From the NCBI RefSeq assembly GCF_014302995.1, contig NZ_CP060295.1, positions 1,550,001 to 1,614,000 of the forward strand: DNA of 64,000 nt, written 5' to 3'. The notes beneath the pieces were generated by a model. That model was not told the origin of the DNA and made no database searches. It saw nothing but the letters and a program-made list of their open reading frames with translations. The stretch's first letter is position 1; each line of letters opens with the position of its first letter. The translations under genes were made by a program, and so were the position numbers. This DNA comes from Variovorax sp. PAMC26660. Its GTDB lineage: Bacteria; Pseudomonadota; Gammaproteobacteria; Burkholderiales; Burkholderiaceae_C. Shown here piece by piece: positions 8,429 to 17,233 of the stretch.

Positions 8429-9556
8429 ATGGCCCTCCCTCCAGAAGTTTGCATTCGCGGCGCCGGCATCGTCGGCCGCACGCTGGCCCTGCTGCTCGCG
8501 CGCGAGCGTGTGCGCGTTGCGCTGATGGTGCCGCCGGCCACGCAGGGCAAGGAAGACATCCGCGCCTACGCGCTCAATACCGCCTCCCGCACGCTGCTCG
8601 AATCGCTGCGCGCCTGGCCCGACGCGGCCCATGCCACGCCGGTGCGCGAAATGCTGGTGCATGGCGACGAAGGTGGCCGCGTGCAGTTCAGCGCCGCGCG
8701 CCAGAAGGTCGATGCGCTGGCCTGGATCGTCGATGTGCCCGCACTCGAACAGCAACTTGCCGACGCGGTGCGCTTCCAGCCCCAGATCGAAGTCGTGACC
8801 GAGGCAGTGCCCGCGCCGCTGACCGTGGTGTGCGAAGGCAAGGCCAGCGCCACGCGCGCGGCGCTCGGCGTGAGCTACGAGGTCACGCGCTATCCGCAGC
8901 ATGCAGTGGCGGCCCGCCTCGATGCCGACCAGTCGCACGACGGCAATGCCCGCCAGTGGTTCAACGACAGGGGCGAAGTGCTCGCGCTGTTGCCGCTCGG
9001 CGGCACGCACGGCAAGTCGCTCGCGCTGGTGTGGTCGGTCGACCAGTTGCGCGCGCCGGCCCTGTTGGCGCAAGGCGACGAGGAATTCAATGCCGCCGTG
9101 AGCGAGGCCAGCCATGGTGCGCTCGGTGCGCTTCGGCTTACCAGCGAGCGCGCGGCATGGCCGCTGCAGCGTGCGATTGCCGACCGCTGGACCGGCGTGA
9201 TGCCGGGGCAACCTGCCCGTTCGTGGGCGCTCGCGGGCGATGCCGCGCACACGGTGCATCCGCTCGCGGGCCAGGGCCTGAACCTCGGCCTGGCCGATGT
9301 GGCCGCGCTGGCCGACGTGATCCGCAACCGCGACTACTGGCGCAGCGTGGGCGATGCCCGCCTGCTGCGCCGCTACGAACGCGCCCGCCGCGCCGATGTG
9401 CTGCAGATGAGCCTCGCCACCGACGGATTGCAGCAACTTTTCTCGCACAACGTGGGTCCACTCCCTGCATTGCGCAACTGGGGCATGCGCGGTTTCGACC
9501 GCACGCGCCTCGTCAAGCACTGGATCACTGCTCAGGCCATGGGCCTGAAGGCATGA
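8429..9556 (+). CDS. FAD-dependent monooxygenase of the UbiH/UbiF family
   Basis: Flavoprotein hydroxylase, 375 residues. The N-terminal dinucleotide fold has IRGAGIVGRTLAL at about 8-20. The family motif GDAAHTVHPLAGQGLNLG, which contacts FAD, is near residue 270. Ubiquinone ring hydroxylases have this architecture; the motif with the DxxHxxxP element is typical of UbiH/F/I. The middle region is somewhat short, so the exact ring position cannot be assigned. The ATG at 8429 starts at the first strand and has no ribosome-binding site but a close -10-like hexamer. The stop overlaps a possible ATG of the next gene. Confidence 0.82.
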   Translation: MALPPEVCIRGAGIVGRTLALLLARERVRVALMVPPATQGKEDIRAYALNTASRTLLESLRAWPDAAHATPVREMLVHGDEGGRVQFSAARQKVDALAWIVDVPALEQQLADAVRFQPQIEVVTEAVPAPLTVVCEGKASATRAALGVSYEVTRYPQHAVAARLDADQSHDGNARQWFNDRGEVLALLPLGGTHGKSLALVWSVDQLRAPALLAQGDEEFNAAVSEASHGALGALRLTSERAAWPLQRAIADRWTGVMPGQPARSWALAGDAAHTVHPLAGQGLNLGLADVAALADVIRNRDYWRSVGDARLLRRYERARRADVLQMSLATDGLQQLFSHNVGPLPALRNWGMRGFDRTRLVKHWITAQAMGLKA

Positions 9557-9582
9557 CGCAAAACTCTTCAACGGATCTCCCG

Positions 9583-10305
9583 ATGACACTCGTACGCAAC
9601 CTTCTTCTCGCCGCCTGCACGCTGGGTGCGGTCGTGGCCGCCACCGCCGGCGAAGCCGAGATCCGCAAGAACCTGCCCGCGCGCATTCCGCAGTTTCCGA
9701 CCATCGACGAAGTCTCGAAGTCACCGGTGCCGGGCCTGTACGAAGTGCGCGTGAACGGCTCGCAGATCTTCTACACCGACGAACAGGGCAACTACCTGCT
9801 GCAGGGCAACCTGATCGACGTGAAGACCCGCAAGAACCTGACCGAAGAGCGCGTGGACAAGCTCACTGCGGTCGCCTTCGACCAACTGCCGCTGAAGGAC
9901 TCGATCAAGATCGTGCGCGGCAACGGCAAGCGCAAGCTGGCGGTGTTCGAGGACCCGAATTGCGGCTACTGCAAGCGCTTCGAGAAAGACATGAAGACGG
10001 TCGACAACGTGACCGTCTACCTGTTCCTCTATCCGGTGCTCGGACCCGACTCGACCATCAAGTCGCGTGACATCTGGTGCAGCAAGGACAAGGGCAAGGC
10101 CTGGGGCGACTGGATGGAAGCCAGCGCCAAGCCCGCCACCGCCGCCAGCGGCTGCGACGTGACCGCGTTGCAGCGCAACGTCGAGTTCGGCCGCAAGTAC
10201 AACATCACCGGCACGCCCACGCTGATCTTCAGCGACGGCACCCGCACGCCGGGCGCCATTCCCGCAGAGCAGGTCGAGAAGCAACTCGCCGCTTCGTCCA
10301 GCTGA
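9583..10305 (+). CDS. DsbC-family periplasmic thiol:disulfide interchange protein
   Basis: Periplasmic disulfide isomerase/thiol-reductase like DsbC/DsbG. The chosen ATG at 9583 begins a short signal peptide (TLVRNLLLAACTLGAVVAATAGEAE), followed by an N-terminal dimerisation-like domain (VPGLYEVRVNGSQIFYTDE) and a thioredoxin fold with the active site NCGYC (residues about 126-130) and cis-Pro loop ITGTPT. The in-frame ATG at 9553 overlaps the preceding stop (ATGA) and would add ten polar residues; it is the alternative start. The stop overlaps the next ATG (TGATG). Length 240 fits the family. Confidence 0.9.
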   Translation: MTLVRNLLLAACTLGAVVAATAGEAEIRKNLPARIPQFPTIDEVSKSPVPGLYEVRVNGSQIFYTDEQGNYLLQGNLIDVKTRKNLTEERVDKLTAVAFDQLPLKDSIKIVRGNGKRKLAVFEDPNCGYCKRFEKDMKTVDNVTVYLFLYPVLGPDSTIKSRDIWCSKDKGKAWGDWMEASAKPATAASGCDVTALQRNVEFGRKYNITGTPTLIFSDGTRTPGAIPAEQVEKQLAASSS

Positions 10306-12164
10306 TGGCAACGAAAGCCATCTCGCGGCGCGCGGCCGTTGCAGCGCCTGTGGCAGGCGTGCGCTATCGCGTCGAATGCGCGGACCTGCATGCGCACCTC
10401 TTCGCCGTCACGCTGACCATCGACGCGCCCGCCGCGCAGCAGCGCGTGACGTTGCCGGTATGGATTCCGGGCAGCTACCTGGTGCGCGAGTTCTCCAAGA
10501 ACCTGCAGGGCCTGCGCGCCACGCAGGGCCGCCGCAAGACGGTGCTGACGCAGCTCGACAAGTGCAGCTGGCTGGTCGAATGCACGCCGGACCAGCCGCT
10601 GGTGCTGCAGTACCAGGTCTGCGCGTATGACAACTCGGTGCGCACCGCCTGGCTCGATGCCGAGCGCGGCTTCTTCAACGGCACCAGCGTGTGCCTGCGG
10701 GTCGAAGGCCAGACCGATGCGCCGCACGCGATCGACATCGTTGCGCCGGCACCGTCGGCCGACGAAGGCGCGCGCTGGTCGTGTGCCACCGCCCTCGTCC
10801 CCTCGAAGATCGACAAGCACGGCTTCGGCAGCTACCAGGCTTCAGGCTACGACGAACTGGCCGACAGCCCGGTCGAAATGGGCGCTTTCTGGAGCGCTGA
10901 ATTCGAAGCCTGTGGTGTGCCGCATCGCTTCGTGATAGCGGGTGCCGCAGCCTCGTTCGATGGCGAGCGGCTGATCGCCGACACCAAGGCCATCTGCGAG
11001 ACCGAGATGCGCTTCTGGCACGGTGACAAGGTCGGCAAGCGCGGCGGCCCGAAGCTGCCCATCGACCGCTATGTCTTCATGCTCAACGCAGTCGACGACG
11101 GCTACGGCGGGCTGGAGCATCGGCATTCCACGGCGCTGATCTGCAATCGCCGGGACCTGCCGCAGCGCGGCGAGAAGAAAAAGCAGCCCGAGGGCTACAC
11201 CACGCTGCAGGGCCTGATCAGCCACGAGTACTTCCACACCTGGAACGTCAAGCGCATGCGGCCCGCCGAGTTCGCGCGCTACGACTACAGCCAGGAAAAC
11301 TACACACAGCTGCTGTGGTTCTTCGAGGGCTTCACCAGCTACTACGACGACCTGCTGCTGCGCCGCGCCGGCCGCATCGACGATGCGGCCTACCTGCGCC
11401 TGCTGAACAAGACCATCAACCAGGTGATGCAGACGCCGGGCCGCCTCGTGCAGCCGGTGGCCGATGCGAGCTTCGATGCCTGGGTCAAGTACTACCGCCA
11501 AGACGAACAGACGCCCAACAGCACGGTGAGCTACTACACCAAGGGCGCGCTGGTGGCGCTGTGCTTCGACCTCACGCTGCGCCACGAAGGCAAGGGCACG
11601 CTCGACGACGTGATGCGCCACCTGTGGACGCACAGCAGCGGCGGGCCGATCAGCGAAGCCGATGTGGCTGCGGCACTCGAAGCCGTGAGCGGCCGTTCGT
11701 ATGCGGTGGAACTCGCGCGCTGGGTGCACTCGACCGAAGAGCTGCCGCTGGCGCAACTGCTGCGCGCCCATGGTGTCGCCACGCTGGAAGATCCTTCGCA
11801 ACAGGCGCAGGTGCTGGGCCTGCGCGTGGCCGAAGCCAATGGCAGTGTGCAGGTGAAGGTGGTGCTGCGCGGTGGCGCGGCCGAGAAGGCCGGCTTTTCC
11901 GCGAACGACGAGTGGATCGGCATCGAGCTGCCCGCCGTTGGCAAGAAGGGCCAGCAGCGGCCGGCACAGGCCTGGCGCATCGCCAAGCTCGACGACCTGG
12001 CACTGTACCTGGGCGATGCGACGAAGTTCACTGCCATCGTCGCGCGCGATCGCAAGCTGTTGAAGTTGCCGCTGGTACTGCCCACGGGGGTGACCACCTG
12101 GCGGCTGTTCGCGCACGACGCCGCGAAGGTGGCGGCCTGGCTGGCGCCGGCGGCGCAGCGCTGA
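10305..12164 (+). CDS. M61 (glycyl aminopeptidase) family metallopeptidase with PDZ domain
   Basis: A 619-residue zinc peptidase. The gluzincin motif HEYFHTWN has the zinc-binding His at 307 and 311 and the catalytic Glu at 308. The downstream FFEGFTSYYDD supplies the third zinc ligand, Glu. An N-terminal beta-sandwich precedes it (VWIPGSYLVREFSKN), and a PDZ-like domain follows at about 505-560 (LRVAEANGSVQVKVVLRGG). This is the usual layout of the bacterial M61 family. No signal peptide is evident, only a basic Ala-rich start, so the enzyme may be cytoplasmic. The ATG overlaps the upstream stop, suggesting coupling to the dsbC-like gene. Confidence 0.9.
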   Translation: MATKAISRRAAVAAPVAGVRYRVECADLHAHLFAVTLTIDAPAAQQRVTLPVWIPGSYLVREFSKNLQGLRATQGRRKTVLTQLDKCSWLVECTPDQPLVLQYQVCAYDNSVRTAWLDAERGFFNGTSVCLRVEGQTDAPHAIDIVAPAPSADEGARWSCATALVPSKIDKHGFGSYQASGYDELADSPVEMGAFWSAEFEACGVPHRFVIAGAAASFDGERLIADTKAICETEMRFWHGDKVGKRGGPKLPIDRYVFMLNAVDDGYGGLEHRHSTALICNRRDLPQRGEKKKQPEGYTTLQGLISHEYFHTWNVKRMRPAEFARYDYSQENYTQLLWFFEGFTSYYDDLLLRRAGRIDDAAYLRLLNKTINQVMQTPGRLVQPVADASFDAWVKYYRQDEQTPNSTVSYYTKGALVALCFDLTLRHEGKGTLDDVMRHLWTHSSGGPISEADVAAALEAVSGRSYAVELARWVHSTEELPLAQLLRAHGVATLEDPSQQAQVLGLRVAEANGSVQVKVVLRGGAAEKAGFSANDEWIGIELPAVGKKGQQRPAQAWRIAKLDDLALYLGDATKFTAIVARDRKLLKLPLVLPTGVTTWRLFAHDAAKVAAWLAPAAQR

Positions 12165-12168
12165 ACAG

Positions 12169-12756
12169 CTAGCTAAAGTGCTCCGCCGCGGCGGGGTGCC
12201 GCACGAAAAGCATCGGCTGCGGCTCGCCGACCAGCACGCACGGCTTGCCGGTGCGGCGGCAGTGGTCTTGCACACGCCAGTAGGCGCCGTGGCTCACGCA
12301 GCCGGTCTGGCAGATGACGAGATCGGCGGCGCGCAGGCCGGCCTCAAGTGCGGGGTCGTCGGCATCGTCGCCGCCGTCGTGCTGCAGGTAGCGGCCACCG
12401 GCGATTTCGACCAATTGCCGCGCCAGCGACGGCGCCGCTTCTTCGCGACCGACGCACAGCACGGCCTTTTCGCGCAGGTCGGCGGGTACATCCTGTTCCG
12501 GCGGCATGACATGGCGGCGGCGGCCCGGTGCCAGCAGCGCGTGCAGGCGCTTGGGCAGCGGGCTACCCGCAACGGTGCGAGCCGCAAGCTCCTCACGCAC
12601 GATGGCAATGGCCGAATCGCGCGCCACCAGGGCGCCACGCAGGCGCACGATCTGCGCTTCGAGCCTTTCGACGAGCGCGGCCTGCTCGACCAGCAGGCGC
12701 GAGCAGCGCTCCTGCACCCGGGCATAAGCCCGCAGCAACACGGCATGTTCTTGCAT
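12169..12756 (-). CDS. DUF2325 domain-containing protein
   Basis: A 195-residue protein with an N-terminal coiled coil (heptads around VEQAALVERLEAQIVRLRGAL) and a C-terminal DUF2325 domain starting at KAVLCVGREEAAPSLARQL and including DLVICQTGCVSHGAYWRVQD. The function is unknown; in betaproteobacteria these genes are often found near iron-related genes. The ATG at 12756 is preferred because GGAG lies 6 bases upstream. In-frame ATGs at 12768, 12777 and 12792 have no such site. A Fur-like dyad lies just upstream. Confidence 0.8.
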   Translation of the reverse strand: MQEHAVLLRAYARVQERCSRLLVEQAALVERLEAQIVRLRGALVARDSAIAIVREELAARTVAGSPLPKRLHALLAPGRRRHVMPPEQDVPADLREKAVLCVGREEAAPSLARQLVEIAGGRYLQHDGGDDADDPALEAGLRAADLVICQTGCVSHGAYWRVQDHCRRTGKPCVLVGEPQPMLFVRHPAAAEHFS

Positions 12757-12782
12757 CGGGAACTCCATGGCGGGCATTCTAG

Positions 12783-12799
12783 TTGAGAGCAATTCTCAA
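12783..12799. promoter_or_regulatory. Fur-box-like dyad upstream of the DUF2325 gene
   Basis: TTGAGA-GCAAT-TCTCAA is a perfect 6-bp inverted repeat with a 5-base spacer; in the other orientation it reads TTGAGAATTGCTCTCAA. It resembles the GAGAATnnTTCTC form of Fur sites in betaproteobacteria and lies 27 bases upstream of the proposed start. Binding by Fur is inferred. Confidence 0.45.
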
Positions 12800-12821
12800 T
12801 TGGAGCCAATTACCCGGTCGC

Positions 12822-13157
12822 TCAGTGGGCTACGGACTTGGAGAAGACATTCACGACCACCACGCCCGCAATGATCAGCCCGAGACCCGCAATCGCCGGC
12901 CCGTCGAGCTTTTGCCCGAACCACAGCCAACTGACCAGCGAAATCAGCACGATGCCGACACCGGACCAGATTGCATACGCGATGCCCGTCGGAATGGTCC
13001 GCAGGGTCAACGACAGGAAAAAGAAGGCGACCACATAGCCGGCCACGGACGCCACGGTGGGCCAGAGTTTGGTGAAGCCGTCGGAGCCCTTGAGAAAGCT
13101 GGTGGCAATCACCTCGGCAATGATGGCGACGAACAGGTAGGCGTAGTTGGATGTCAT
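12822..13157 (-). CDS. Small multidrug resistance (SMR/EmrE-type) exporter
   Basis: Inner-membrane proton-coupled exporter of cationic compounds. The 111 residues form four hydrophobic helices. The essential membrane Glu is E15 within [18 protein letters not shown], matching Glu14 of EmrE, and [14 protein letters not shown] and [16 protein letters not shown] match helices 3 and 4. EmrE-type members have this Glu and the KxSxGFT motif; guanidinium exporters (SugE/Gdx) differ there. The DUF2325 gene follows 65 bases downstream on the same strand with its own putative regulatory dyad. Confidence 0.9.
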   Translation of the reverse strand: MTSNYAYLFVAIIAEVIATSFLKGSDGFTKLWPTVASVAGYVVAFFFLSLTLRTIPTGIAYAIWSGVGIVLISLVSWLWFGQKLDGPAIAGLGLIIAGVVVVNVFSKSVAH

Positions 13158-13336
13158 TGGCGCCGACTCTATGGAAACTCGCCGCCCCGCGCCACCCGCG
13201 CTGGCGGAGCCCCTGCATCAACCCCGGGGCATCGCCCGCAAATTTGACGGCCCGCAAGGGCTGTGCGCAAAACCTGCGGCCCGTGGCCATGCTGGGTATA
13301 GTGAAGCGCGTTTTTTCCCCTTCCCCCGGAGACACC

Positions 13337-14116
13337 ATGAGCTACGAAAACATCGAAGTGCGGACCGAAGCAGGCAAGGTCGGCATCGTCACCCTCAATC
13401 GCCCGAAGGCGCTCAATGCGTTGAACGACGCGCTGATGACCGAACTGGGCCAGGCCCTGAAGGCCTTCGACGCCGACGATGCCATCGGCTGCATCATCCT
13501 GACGGGCAGCGAGCGCGCGTTCGCCGCAGGCGCCGACATCGCCGCGATGGCCAAGTACAGCTTCATCGACACCTACAAGAACGACTACATCACGCGCAAC
13601 TGGGAAACCATCCGCTCGATCCGCAAGCCGGTGATCGCGGCTGTGAGCGGCTTTGCGCTGGGCGGTGGCTGCGAGCTGGCGATGATGTGCGACTTCATCA
13701 TCGCAGCCGACAACGCGAAGTTCGGCCAGCCCGAAATCAAGATCGGCGTGATCCCTGGCGCCGGCGGCACGCAGCGCCTGCCGCGCGCAGTGGGCAAAAG
13801 CAAGGCCATGGACATGGCGCTCACCGCCCGCATGATGGACGCCGCCGAAGCCGAGCGCGCGGGCCTCGTGAGCCGCGTGGTGCCCTTTGAAAAACTGGCC
13901 GACGAAGCCCTGGGCGCCGCGCTGATCATCGCGGGCTACTCGCAGATCGCAGTGATGGCGGCCAAGGAATCGGTGAATCGCGCGTTCGAGAGCGGCCTGA
14001 GCGATGGCGTGATGTTCGAGCGCCGGCTGTTCCACGCGCTGTTCGCCACGGTCGACCAGAAGGAAGGCATGGACGCCTTCCTCAACAAGCGCCAGCCGGA
14101 TTTCAAGAACGCCTGA
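13337..14116 (+). CDS. Enoyl-CoA hydratase
   Basis: Hydrates 2-trans-enoyl-CoA to 3-hydroxyacyl-CoA in beta-oxidation. This 259-residue crotonase has both catalytic glutamates, E113 (GGGCELAMM) and E133 ([15 protein letters not shown]), spaced as in the rat enzyme, and the oxyanion-hole segment [10 protein letters not shown]. The C-terminal helix ends in a dense family match ([16 protein letters not shown]). The ATG at 13337 follows CCCCGGAGACACC. It stands alone; a -10-like TATAGT at 13297-13302 is plausible. Confidence 0.94.
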   Translation: MSYENIEVRTEAGKVGIVTLNRPKALNALNDALMTELGQALKAFDADDAIGCIILTGSERAFAAGADIAAMAKYSFIDTYKNDYITRNWETIRSIRKPVIAAVSGFALGGGCELAMMCDFIIAADNAKFGQPEIKIGVIPGAGGTQRLPRAVGKSKAMDMALTARMMDAAEAERAGLVSRVVPFEKLADEALGAALIIAGYSQIAVMAAKESVNRAFESGLSDGVMFERRLFHALFATVDQKEGMDAFLNKRQPDFKNA

Positions 14117-14164
14117 TCGCCCTGATCGGGGTAGCGCGACGCGCGGCTGCCGTCTCGTCGGCAG

Positions 14165-15502
14165 TCAGCGCGTCAGCAAGGCACGCAGTGCAACGAGCGC
14201 CTGGGCCGGGGGCATGCCGACTGTCGCGATGCCATCGGGCTGCGGCGTCCAGCGCACCTGATCCCCGGCGATCTCGAGCACGGCGATGAGCGCGTCGCCT
14301 CGATAGAGCGCCAGCCGCACCTCGACCGGTGCGACCAGCGGCTGATCGACGGATGTGGCCGAACGGGCCACGGTGTTCACGAGCGCCGCCAACCCTTCGA
14401 TGTCACCGCGCGCATTGCGCACGCCAAGGCCGGAGCGCGCGAAGTCGAATGAAGTCCACTGGTCCAGCGCCGCGAAGGATGCGGCGCCAGATGGCTTTGC
14501 CGCCTTGGCGGCAGCAGACGGCGCCGCCTGGCGCAACGCCCCGGTTGCTTGTGCATCTGCATTGGCTTGGCCGGCGAACGACGACGTGTTGTTGCCTTGC
14601 GTTTCCTTGCGCGTGATCGCCGGGCGCGGCGCGGCTGCCGGAGCTGGTGGTGAAGACGGGCTTCTCTCGAGGTCGACTGTGGGCGGTAGGGCAACCGATG
14701 CGGCCGAGGGTGCCGCACTGTACGCGCGACGCCGCTCACCATCCAATTGCTTTTCGCGTTGCTCGTCGCGCGCGGGAGCTGATTGCTCGGCAGCAATAGC
14801 GGGTGGGGGTGAAGGCGCGATGGGTGCAGGTGCAGCCTGTGCTGGTGCTGGTGCCGATGCCTCCACCGACTTCTTCTGATCGCTCTCGGGCGCCCGGGGC
14901 GCCTGCTTGGCGTATGGCTGCGCTGCGGCGGGCCGCCGGACCTCATCCGCCGTGCTTGCATTGGCCGACTCTTTGGCGCGTGAATCGCGTGGCGCAGCCG
15001 CTGGCGATGCCGGCGCTTGCTGCGCAGCGACCGCAGGTGGCGTCGGCTCCGGCGCTGCAGCGGCTGCCGGCTGACTGGCCTGCGACGTGATCTCCGCAGG
15101 AGGCTGAATCGGTGCCGGCGCCTGGGCAGGCGCGGTCGCTCCTGCAACGCGTGCTTCGCCGTCGAGCTGCGCATCCGGGATCGGTTCGCGATGCCACAGC
15201 ACGGTCACGAAAGTGGCGACGAGCACCGTCGCAAACGCCGCATTCCAGGGCATGCGCGAACGCGGCTTTCCGCCGCCGAGCAGTCGGCGCCACCACGGCG
15301 CGTCGCTTGCACTGTTGGCAGCCGAGGCCGTTGCCGATACAGGCGTTGCGGCCAGGTTGTGCGCCATCTTGCGGATGGCGTCGCGCGTGCGGGGATCGGG
15401 CGTTGCCTCGCTGTCAGGCGCATGGTCAAGCGCGCGGCGCAGCGCGGGGTCGCGCAGAGCGTCATCGCCGTCGAAATTGGTGAGGGTGTCGTTGCCGCTC
15501 AT
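14165..15502 (-). CDS. Probable anti-sigma factor-like membrane protein with a long Ala/Pro linker
   Basis: A 445-residue protein paired with the ECF sigma gene. A cytoplasmic N-terminus of about 90 residues is followed by one transmembrane helix (MPWNAAFATVLVATFVTVLW), then about 230 residues very rich in Ala, Pro and Gln, and a compact C-terminal domain from about SFAALDQWTSFDFARSGLG. No zinc-binding anti-sigma motif (HxxxCxxC) is seen. Single-pass topology and a four-base overlap with the sigma gene (ATGA) support an anti-sigma or sensor role. This is inference from context; the C-terminal domain is unrecognised. Confidence 0.6.
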   Translation of the reverse strand: MSGNDTLTNFDGDDALRDPALRRALDHAPDSEATPDPRTRDAIRKMAHNLAATPVSATASAANSASDAPWWRRLLGGGKPRSRMPWNAAFATVLVATFVTVLWHREPIPDAQLDGEARVAGATAPAQAPAPIQPPAEITSQASQPAAAAAPEPTPPAVAAQQAPASPAAAPRDSRAKESANASTADEVRRPAAAQPYAKQAPRAPESDQKKSVEASAPAPAQAAPAPIAPSPPPAIAAEQSAPARDEQREKQLDGERRRAYSAAPSAASVALPPTVDLERSPSSPPAPAAAPRPAITRKETQGNNTSSFAGQANADAQATGALRQAAPSAAAKAAKPSGAASFAALDQWTSFDFARSGLGVRNARGDIEGLAALVNTVARSATSVDQPLVAPVEVRLALYRGDALIAVLEIAGDQVRWTPQPDGIATVGMPPAQALVALRALLTR

Positions 15503-16164
15503 GTCTTCTGCTCCAGCACCGACAGGTAGCGTTCCATGCAGCCACGCAGTTTCTGCAGTCCGTAGCGAAGGCGGCTCTTCACCGTCTCGAAGCCGATCTC
15601 CAGGCTCGCCGCCAATGCTTCGACGGTCAGCCCGTCTTCGTGGTGCAGCAGGAAGGCGGCACGTTGTTCCGCCGGCAGTTCGTCGAGACAAGTCAGCAGG
15701 CGGCGGCCGGCGGCGCGCCAGAACGCGAGCTCTTCGGCCGACGGATGTGCCGCCGCATCGACGGCGCCGCGCACGCCGCGGTCGAGCGAGGGCACGGGGT
15801 CGCTGTCGTCGTCCGCATGCGCATCGAGTGCCACTTCACGCCCGCTCACCCGCAGACGGTCCATCGCAAGGTTGTGGGCGATGGTGAATGCCCAGGTGCG
15901 CCAGGTGGCGCCTTGCGGCGAGAAACTCTCACGCGCCGAGATGATGCGCACCCAGGTGTCCTGGAACACCTCGTCGGCCTGCGCCACGAGCCGCGCGCCC
16001 AGCAAACGCTTGACGAAGCGAAACAGCCCGCCTTCGTGGCGCGCATAGAGCACATCGAACGCGGCGGCGTCGCCGTGCGCGTAGGCCAGCATCAACTGGT
16101 CGTCGGGCATGGCCTGGTGCTCGGGAGCGTTCTTGGCGGAAGGGGCGCGGGGAAGCGCGGACAT
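15499..16164 (-). CDS. ECF-family RNA polymerase sigma factor
   Basis: Sigma-70 family regulator, 221 residues. Region 2 is at about 20-95 (AYAHGDAAAFDVLYARHEGG, then DEVFQDTWVRII and TWAFTIAHNLAMDRLR). Region 4 is at about 145-205 (LDELPAEQRAAFLLHHEDGL, VEALAASLEIGFETVKSRL). Regions 1 and 3 are absent, as in ECF members. The stop overlaps the start of the downstream membrane protein, its probable cognate inhibitor. The regulon cannot be read from the window. Confidence 0.9.
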   Translation of the reverse strand: MSALPRAPSAKNAPEHQAMPDDQLMLAYAHGDAAAFDVLYARHEGGLFRFVKRLLGARLVAQADEVFQDTWVRIISARESFSPQGATWRTWAFTIAHNLAMDRLRVSGREVALDAHADDDSDPVPSLDRGVRGAVDAAAHPSAEELAFWRAAGRRLLTCLDELPAEQRAAFLLHHEDGLTVEALAASLEIGFETVKSRLRYGLQKLRGCMERYLSVLEQKT

Positions 16165-16274
16165 CGGAGGATTCTCACCTCAGCTTGTACGGGCGGCGGG
16201 AGCTATCGGGGTTGGTGCCGGCAAAAAAACAGCGCGGGCTCGACAGAAGATTTGGGCAAGTTGCCCACATGGAG

Positions 16275-16304
16275 TTGAACTCGGCCCAAAGCCTGGGATA
16301 TAAT
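16275..16304 (+). promoter_or_regulatory. Sigma-70 promoter of the tRNA-Met gene
   Basis: TTGAAC (16275-16280), 18 bases, TATAAT (16299-16304). Transcription would start near 16311, about 23 bases before the tRNA. This is the best sigma-70 match in the window. Confidence 0.75.
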
Positions 16305-16333
16305 CTTGGGCTCGGTGCAAAACTGCCCCGAAC

Positions 16334-16410
16334 GGCTCTTTAGCTCAGTCGGTTAGAGCGATGGAATCATAATCCACAGGTCCGCGGTTCGAATCCGTGA
16401 AGAGCCACCA
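16334..16410 (+). tRNA. tRNA-Met (anticodon CAT)
   Basis: A 77-base cloverleaf: acceptor GGCTCTT/AAGAGCC with encoded ACCA, D arm GCTC/GAGC, anticodon loop ATCATAA giving CAT, and T arm with TTCGAAT. The first anticodon-stem pair is A-C. The 1-72 pair is G-C, so it is not the initiator type. A CAT tRNA could also be the lysidine-modified Ile2; the acceptor and overall form favour elongator Met. Confidence 0.93.
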
Positions 16411-16416
16411 GTCAAT

Positions 16417-16451
16417 AAAAGCCTTGTAAGTCAACCACTTACAAGGCTTTT
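16417..16451 (+). terminator. Rho-independent terminator after tRNA-Met
   Basis: AAAAGCCTTGTAAGT (16417-16431) pairs perfectly with ACTTACAAGGCTTTT (16437-16451) around a 5-base loop, and the T run continues to 16453. It begins 7 bases after the tRNA CCA. Confidence 0.92.
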
Positions 16452-16458
16452 TTGTTTT

Positions 16459-17192
16459 CCGGGGTTCCACGAAGAGATGAAGTTCGTCAAGGCCAGCGGA
16501 CTGCCCGTCGCGATCCATGCACCGCAGGAGGCACCGAACAACGTCGATGCTGTCGACTACGAGCGACGCGGCTATCTGGGACCGGATTTCATGATCGCCC
16601 ATTACGTGCCCGCCAGCGCGGCCGACCTGGCGGCGATGGCACGCACGAAAACACCGCTGTCCTTTGCCACGCATTCCGAACTGCGGCTCAGCGGCACCGG
16701 CGATGCGCGTGCGCGCTCTTCGCAATGCGCAACGCGGGCCTGACCATTTCGCTGTCGAGCGATGCGACCTCCATCGCGCCGCCGGACATGTTCGAGGCGA
16801 TGCACTTCACCTGGAACCTGGGCGTGCCGTGGGCCGGAACGCCGAGCGAGCGATCGAAGGCGGTCGGTGTGCCGGAGGTGATCGAAATGGCAACGATCAA
16901 CGGTGCCATTGCCCTGGGGCTCGGCGACGTCACCGGCTCGATCACCGAGGGCAAGCGCGCCGACATCATTCTGGTGCGCACGCAAGACCTGAACATGGGA
17001 CCGATCGGCAACATCGAGACGGCGATCGTGCAGAGCGGCAGTGCCGCCAACGTCGACACCGTGATGGTCGACGGGCGCATCGTGAAGCGCAACGGGCGGC
17101 TGCAGGGCTACGACACGCGGGGCACCATGCGCCGCGCGCAGCAATCAGCGGACCGGATTCGCACTGCTGCAGGCGATACCTTGAAGCTCTGA
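16459..17192 (+). pseudogene. Amidohydrolase-superfamily gene, 5'-truncated and frameshifted
   Basis: Remnant of a metal-dependent hydrolase of the chlorohydrolase/cytosine-deaminase type. One frame gives MKFVKASGLPVAIHAPQE and DFMIAHYVPASAADLAAMAR up to about 16710. The homology then continues in another frame as LFAMRNAGLTISLSSDAT, through TINGAIALGLGDVTGSITEG, to VMVDGRIVKRNGRLQGYD and a stop at 17192. The shift fits an extra CG in the tract GCGCGTGCGCGC at about 16704-16715. The metal-binding N-terminal third of the family is missing: the sequence starts directly behind the tRNA terminator. Confidence 0.85.
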
Positions 17193-17233
17193 GGTTCGGA
17201 CGAGGCGATACCAGGCAGGCGGACTGGCGCGGT

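Noticed and set aside
13244..13302. TTGACG and TATAGT as a promoter for enoyl-CoA hydratase
   Set aside because: The spacing is about 47 bases, so the pair cannot act together; only the -10-like element is plausible.
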